A stretch of 64,000 nt of DNA. It comes from Diphasiastrum complanatum (lineage: Eukaryota > Streptophyta > Lycopodiopsida > Lycopodiales > Lycopodiaceae). The notes beneath the pieces are model-generated. The model searched no databases. It saw nothing but the letters and a program-made list of their open reading frames with translations, and was not told the DNA's origin. A program made the position numbers and the translations under genes. The first letter of the stretch is position 1, and the number at the start of each line of letters is the position of its first letter. Shown here piece after piece: positions 59,607 to 64,000 of the stretch. Location of the stretch: positions 19,313,540 through 19,377,539 of the forward strand of contig CM055094.1 of the NCBI GenBank assembly GCA_029204225.1, read 5' to 3'.

Positions 59607-59720
59607 TTCCATGCATTGCATTCTATTTGTACTATTTCGAGTTAGACGTTGAGGCATTGTAGATTCTCTTTTCTTTTTAAAAGAATTGTAATTTTGTGTC
59701 AGGGCAGCCCGTAAATAAGC
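58919..59720 (-). pseudogene. Block A copy 6: coiled coil and half of module 1
   Basis: Minus strand. Coiled-coil exon from about 59,487 (EAEESQKRI, with the GATCCAACATC loss as in copy 4), then KIRLAKISETTKSIC, a 1-bp loss near 59,262, TGWRAPVLKDTHVNERL, RFHRKRAWRSEDNIS (basic patch changed from RRRR to HRKR) and PCNFAIIDCSFSS. It stops after IQLQHKF, with a second SSQKECHT piece attached. Upstream it lacks the small exon: the microsatellite intron is followed by a piece of far flank (MAYLRAALTQ). Confidence 0.65.
59538..59604 (-). repeat. (GA)n microsatellite in A intron
   Basis: About 33 dinucleotides. Confidence 0.95.
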
Positions 59721-59984
59721 CATTTTATTTGTAGTATAGTATGCAACTTAGCAAAAAAACAGTGTAACTTTTGAACGGCAACTTGGATAGAGACGATTAC
59801 GGTGCCATTAGAAAGCCCTCGACGAGAGCTTTTTCAACGACACCCAACATGACCCAATTCCGGGCTACGGTGAAGAAGTTATGGCCAGTAATGGAGTAGC
59901 ATTATGGTGCATTTAAGAGTAAAGGATCAAGCAAATACTTATAAAACTGGTATATGGCAAGTTAGACACAATGATAAATTCAAG
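59721..59984 (-). other. A far-upstream flank piece
   Basis: Shared with 26,450-26,720, joined to C leader at about 59,984 (TTCAAGTTGACCGAG). No gene. Confidence 0.5.
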
Positions 59985-60840
59985 TTGACCGAGACGAGTC
60001 CATCAAAAGTCGACCGATTCGAATCCCTCCACAGTCGACCGAGCCGAGACTCCACTTGTCTGTTACAAGAGCCGAACCTTCAACAGAGTCCTCAGCCGAG
60101 TCCAGAACATGTCTGCCACAACATCTTCAAGTTCTGATGACCCAACTCTAGACATAATTGACATCACTATGGAAAGCCTCTATATCTATGAGATGAACAC
60201 CTGGTACCAGGAGGCACACTAGTTCCTGAGTCACATAGAGTTCCAACTTCCTCTTTTGATCAGTGGCTATCAGAGCCCATTTCGATTGCATATTGCTTAT
60301 AACCACACCCACAGATTTTCCAGTTCATGTTGTCTCCTAACCAAAATTTTGTTTATATTATCCCTATTTCTGGAGCTGACCTCAATACATTTGGCTTCCC
60401 TAGGGGACCAAACACAGTTAGTAGGACCCTCAAAAAAATTGAATCCATAGCATACTTCAAATACATAGACCGCTCAGCGGACAAATGGAAAAAAAAGATG
60501 GTTAACGTATTGAGGTCATAAATGATAAGCCCTTAGCTGCTCCATGTGCCTATCTAACGAAATATACACAGCGCTATAGGTCCAAGATCACCCGTATCCC
60601 CATGAAACTATTCCACATGATGGCTGATTCTAGACTACACAATGAGAACCTTTATGACTGGGCCCAGTTTGCTTCCAACTGCCTCCATGACTATATCAAG
60701 AACAAGCAAACCTCCACGTTATTAGGCTATCTTCTGATAGACGTCACTTTGTAGCAGTTGAGCCACTGACCTCGAGTTCAAGACCAGTTGATACTAGCAG
60801 AAAAAAGCTTGGGAGACTCCCTCAGAACCAGCGATCCACT
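59985..60840 (+). pseudogene. Block C copy 5: end of leader plus truncated ORF-1
   Basis: MSATTSSSSDDP at 60,110, DIIDITMESLYIYEMN, NQNFVYIIPISGADLNTFG, KYTQRYRSKITRIPMKLFH, QFASNCLHDYIKN, LLGYLLIDVTL then TAG, up to the C/copia junction near 60,833. Most like copies 3 and 4. Family not recognised. Confidence 0.55.
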
Positions 60841-61611
60841 ATTCTCACCTTGAGTGTGAGGCTTCTGCTGTTGCTGTTGCACTTGATTCTTGCCCTTGGA
60901 ATAGTCTTTCTTCTTGGCGTACAGGGCCATGGATTTGTCTTTGATGGACAGGTCGTTTGTCTTTCTTCACATTTCTTCCTAAAGAAGATGACCGATCACC
61001 TTTAGAAGAGTGAGGCCGAGTTGTGTGGAGATCATCACCCCTTTAGCAATGATCTTGCCATCCTTCTTGATGTTACATGTATTTGTGGCGCACTCCACAA
61101 TCAAACCATTTTCAGGCAATTGCCCTACATTAAGCAAGTTCTTAGTGATACTGAAAATGTAAAGCACTCCATCAATCTTGATCTTCCTTGAAGATCCCAA
61201 GCATAAAGGTATGGATCCTATTCCTTCTATCTTATAACCATAATTATTTGCTGTAAAAATTTACGTGATCCTTCATAGGTAGATAAGGTTGAAAAATACT
61301 CCCTCTTACTTGTCATGTGGGAGCTAGCCCCACTATCTATCCACCAAGGGTCTTCACCTCTTATGCTTGAAGATGAAAAACTTGACATCATGAGGAAATC
61401 TTCATGAGAGCTCTCCTCTTCCTCTTGACCAAGGTTTGCTTGACTTTGAGTTTGCTTCTTCTTGAAGCACTCCGAGGCATAGTGCCTCATCTTGCCACAA
61501 AAGCAGCATTTGATCTTCGACTTATCCTTCTTTGGCTTGCTCGAGCTTTGACTTGGTTCTTCTTGAATGCAACACCTTTGCCTATGGATTTTCTCTTAAT
61601 CTTGATGAAAA
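60841..61611 (-). mobile_element. Ty1/copia zinc-knuckle/protease relic, copy 3
   Basis: Minus: knuckle CCFCGKMRHYASECFKKK (last Cys kept, Gly replaced by Arg), SSIRGEDPWWIDSGASSHMT (DSGAS rather than DSGAT), KIDGVLYIFSITKNLLNV, AKG, then the gag-like TLLKVIGHLL with a stop. Shorter than copies 1 and 2, cut at GAAAAGRGCC where block F starts. Confidence 0.8.
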
Positions 61612-62245
61612 GGGCCTAAATAGTGGTTTAACTACCTCTGGCAAGTAGATAAGTGGATGAGGTCGAGTTTGGACCCATTCTAATTGGCTAATTTTGGTAC
61701 ATTGTATCTAGACTAGATTTTCTAGGTTTTTGATAAAGTATCTAGAAGTTTCCAAATTAGGTCAAGTTTGGGGCAAGTGGCCAAATGACATTTTGGAAGC
61801 TATAAATAGTTGTACCTAAGTCAAAAAATAATCATCAAACTTTCATTCTTTGTGGAGAATTCATCTCTTATGTCCATCTCATGTGATTTTCTCTATCTTG
61901 GTTTTCTATGTCTAGAATGTTGATTTTCTTGTAGATCTTGATTCCACACGTGTGAAGATTATAATATATATGATTTTGTTAAACATCGATCTACAAACAT
62001 TTCAAAGATTTTTCTTCAAATTCAAATTTAACGATCTTCCCATGTGTGGTGAGTTGGTGTATGCGCTTTTGTTGGGCTTGTACACTCAAGTTCGATTCTT
62101 TGGGATCCCTCGCCAACTGTGGTTTCAATACTTTCTCTGCAAGATTCTCATTTGAAATTTGCTTGGGACCCTTCTTATCTCCATCAGATATTTGTTTCAA
62201 CGTTGATGCTAGGCCATACCACAGGCAAGTAGTTCATGTGTGACT
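61612..62245 (+). repeat. Block F copy 4 (3' half)
   Basis: Part of one 240-bp unit, TATAAATA near 61,801, and the 3' part up to the CT tract. No gene. Confidence 0.6.
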
Positions 62246-62247
62246 CC

Positions 62248-62249
<2 letters not shown>

Positions 62250-62304
<55 letters not shown>
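62250..62304 (+). repeat. (CT)n microsatellite at the F/E boundary
   Basis: About 27 dinucleotides. Confidence 0.95.
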
Positions 62305-62308
<4 letters not shown>

Positions 62309-62835
62309 CCACTCAAGCCTACATGCCAAACCCACGTGGTATAGCTTAGTTGGCTTGCCACACAAGCCTATGTCTAGCCTATATGGCAGACTGCAACATA
62401 CCAGCATGAACATACTAGCATCAAGCCTATGTCATGCCTATATGACCTACCACGCAAGCCTATGATAGGCCTACATGGCTTGCCACATGGCAACTTGGGA
62501 GCCCCAGCTCTCTCTCTCTCTAGCTCCACTCAAGCCTACATGGCAGAGCTTGGTTGGCTTGCAACACAAGCCTATGGCAAGCCTATGTGGTATCCTGCGA
62601 CATGCTTACGTAGGAAGCATCAGAAACATGCCATGCCTATGTGGCCTGCGACGCAAGCCTATGGTAGGCCTGTGGTAGGCAACTTTTGAGCCCACCTATA
62701 TATATATATAGATATCTAGGTCCACTCAAGCCTACGTGGCACAGGGCCCAGTTGGCTTGACATACAAGGTTATGGTAGGCCTACATGGCTTGCCACATGG
62801 CAACCCTCAAGCTTGTATGATTTGCGATGTGGCAT
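62305..62835 (+). repeat. Satellite-like block E, array beside H3-like copy 3
   Basis: Mirror of the arrays after the other H3-like genes: one ~206-bp unit, TATATATATATA near 62,698, then words running into the 3' end of the minus-strand histone frame. Confidence 0.8.
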
Positions 62836-63217
62836 ACCATTGTCATAGGTGTTTCGAAACCTCATGACAAGAAGCATGTCCTTGGGCATCAGTGTCATGA
62901 ATGGAACACAGCATCGAATCCTCAAACAATTTTGTCTGGAAGTCCTCGTATACATTATCGAGGGCCTCCAATGCAGCGATATTCCACCTCACTGGATAGG
63001 GCAGATGCGTGGTCATATCTTGTGTAACCTCCCTCACAGCCCGGTACAAGGCTGCTTTCAGGATCACAAGTTTGGTGTACCTCTGCAAGGCCCTGATGTC
63101 CCTCAACCATGGACGGCGAGGTCTTCCGCGTCTTTGCAGACGTATCGGTTCAGATGTCTGGGGACAGGACGGTTGAACAAAATGGGTAAGCCTAGCAGTT
63201 TGCTTCGTCCGAGCCAT
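62770..63217 (-). pseudogene. CENH3-like histone H3, copy 3 (frameshift)
   Basis: Minus strand, ARTKQTARLTHFVQPS start at 63,217, tail and alpha-N complete (QRRGRPRRPW, QRYTKLVILKAALYRAV). RWNIAALEALDNVYED shows changes in alpha-2, then LFEDSMLCSIHD. About 11 bp covering the GKRV codons are missing near 62,905, which shifts frame; the lost frame MTLMPKDMLLVMRFRN is visible from 62,888. DSMLCSI is closer to typical CENH3 than the DSMQCSI of copy 2. Promoter and leader follow on minus. Pseudogene by the frameshift at the end of alpha-2. Confidence 0.8.
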
Positions 63218-63530
63218 TGAGGTTGGATATCTATACCATGCGAGGACAGAGATACAGCAAAAGAGAGAGCTAAATTATCTTGTGTAATGGCGACACTGAG
63301 AACTCTAAGGGTGATATTGCTACAACGCGAGAGAGTGGCAAAGACAGGCGGGGAGAGACAGGGGCTTGCATGATGGCAATACTGGGAAAGTCAGGATGAT
63401 ATCGCTACGACGTGAGAGGGTGTAAGGAATAGGCCTGGGGACGACGTCGCCCCCATGATGGCGATATCAGGAATGCAGGTTGTATGGAAGCAATCAGACA
63501 TGACAGCAAATTACACGAAAACCTATACAA
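63218..63530 (-). other. Leader of H3-like copy 3
   Basis: Mirror of 43,300-43,610, with the GATATC/TATCGCC repeats. No gene. Confidence 0.45.
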
Positions 63531-63544
63531 TCCCCGGGAATGGA

Positions 63545-63552
63545 CTTATATA
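63545..63552 (-). promoter_or_regulatory. TATA box of H3-like copy 3
   Basis: CTTATATA on plus (TATATAAG on minus), 328 bp before the ATG. Confidence 0.6.
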
Positions 63553-63554
63553 GG

Positions 63555-63960
63555 AGAAAAAAGTTGGCACGTGTGAATCATAGCGAAACGTGGCCCAGTC
63601 AATAGCTGACATGTGGAACCACATGTTTGTATACGCATGTGTGAAACTGCACGTCTGGATCAACATGTGTGGGATCCCATGTGGGGACATGTGGCCGAAT
63701 GGATCAACGACATGTCTTCTTGCACGTATCGGCTCGCATGTGTGGTCACGTGGCCCAATCAGTAACTGATGTGTGGTACCACACTTCTGTATCTGCATGT
63801 GTGAAACTTGCACATGTGGCCATGTGGTCGAATGGTTTGGCGACGTGTGTTCTGGCACGTGTTAGCTCGCACGTGTGGGCACATGGCCGAATGGCAGATT
63901 GACGTGTATTGTAGCACGTGTGGTGTCACACGTGTGGACGGTTGTATTACGCGCCATAGA
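63555..63960 (-). promoter_or_regulatory. CACGTG (G-box) array of H3-like copy 3
   Basis: Same two-repeat array as the other copies, but several CACGTG cores have turned into CACATGTG or CGCATGTG, i.e. C-to-T changes at CpG. This is the most decayed array of the three full ones. Confidence 0.6.
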
Positions 63961-64000
63961 TCTGATCCGCTGTTGAATCGACGAGTGTACGGCTTGGGTT

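Overview
This window reads as nuclear DNA of a land plant with a large, repeat-rich genome. Support comes from Ty1/copia and Ty3/gypsy remnants, plant-type introns, long CT/GA microsatellites, short satellite-like tandem repeats and low GC. There is no operon-like layout, no dense single-copy coding and no tRNA or rRNA that I can see. A Penelope-type reverse transcriptase relic and the general style would fit a gymnosperm, fern or lycophyte, but the species cannot be fixed from sequence alone.

Almost everything is built from a small set of blocks, reused in both orientations. I use these labels. A: an unrecognised coiled-coil gene with a twice-repeated ~235-residue module (1-5049 +, 24062-25795 -, 48821-50640 -, 57541-57919 +, 58919-59720 -). 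B: a Ty3/gypsy protease relic plus an antisense conserved ORF fragment (7521-8970 -, 9341-11160 -, 31011-32520 +, 33722-35220 +, 37851-39130 +, 56351-57540 +). C: an unrecognised gene family with a repetitive leader (14545-18186, 39158-42791, and truncated copies at 27365, 52230 and 59985). Copia: gag-protease relics (28391-29790 -, 53266-54462 -, 60841-61610 -) and a deletion derivative (13030-13675 +). F: an LTR-like block with an internal 240-bp duplication (5416-7190, 21150-23110, 46040-48000, 61612-62245). E: a satellite-like array rich in GCCTACATGG/GGCAAGCC words that ends in CT/GA microsatellites. H: a divergent centromeric-type histone H3 gene with its own promoter (18262-19463, 42868-44069, 62770-63960), plus two N-terminally replaced copies (20285-20647, 44832-45200). 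Two ~18-kb stretches, about 14.56-32.16 kb and 39.14-57.54 kb, have the same block order and orientation and form a direct segmental duplication. The stretch from about 8.97 to 12.06 kb is an inverted copy of about 35.88 to 39.43 kb.

The standout is block H. The ORF at 43611-44069 starts with the invariant H3 tail ARTKQTAR, has a strongly diverged tail, and has a histone fold with CENH3-like traits: an extended loop 1 containing Trp, then DSMxC and RVTLMPKD. An ~400-bp array of about twenty CACGTG-like elements and a TATATAAG box lie upstream. The coding frame runs into satellite block E at its 3' end. A second full-length copy has a nonsense codon, a third has a frameshift, and two more keep only the histone-fold core joined to other sequence. 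Most other coding material is broken, and paralogues often share the same lesions, so they were duplicated after decay. The functional reading of block H is inference. The repeat architecture is seen directly.
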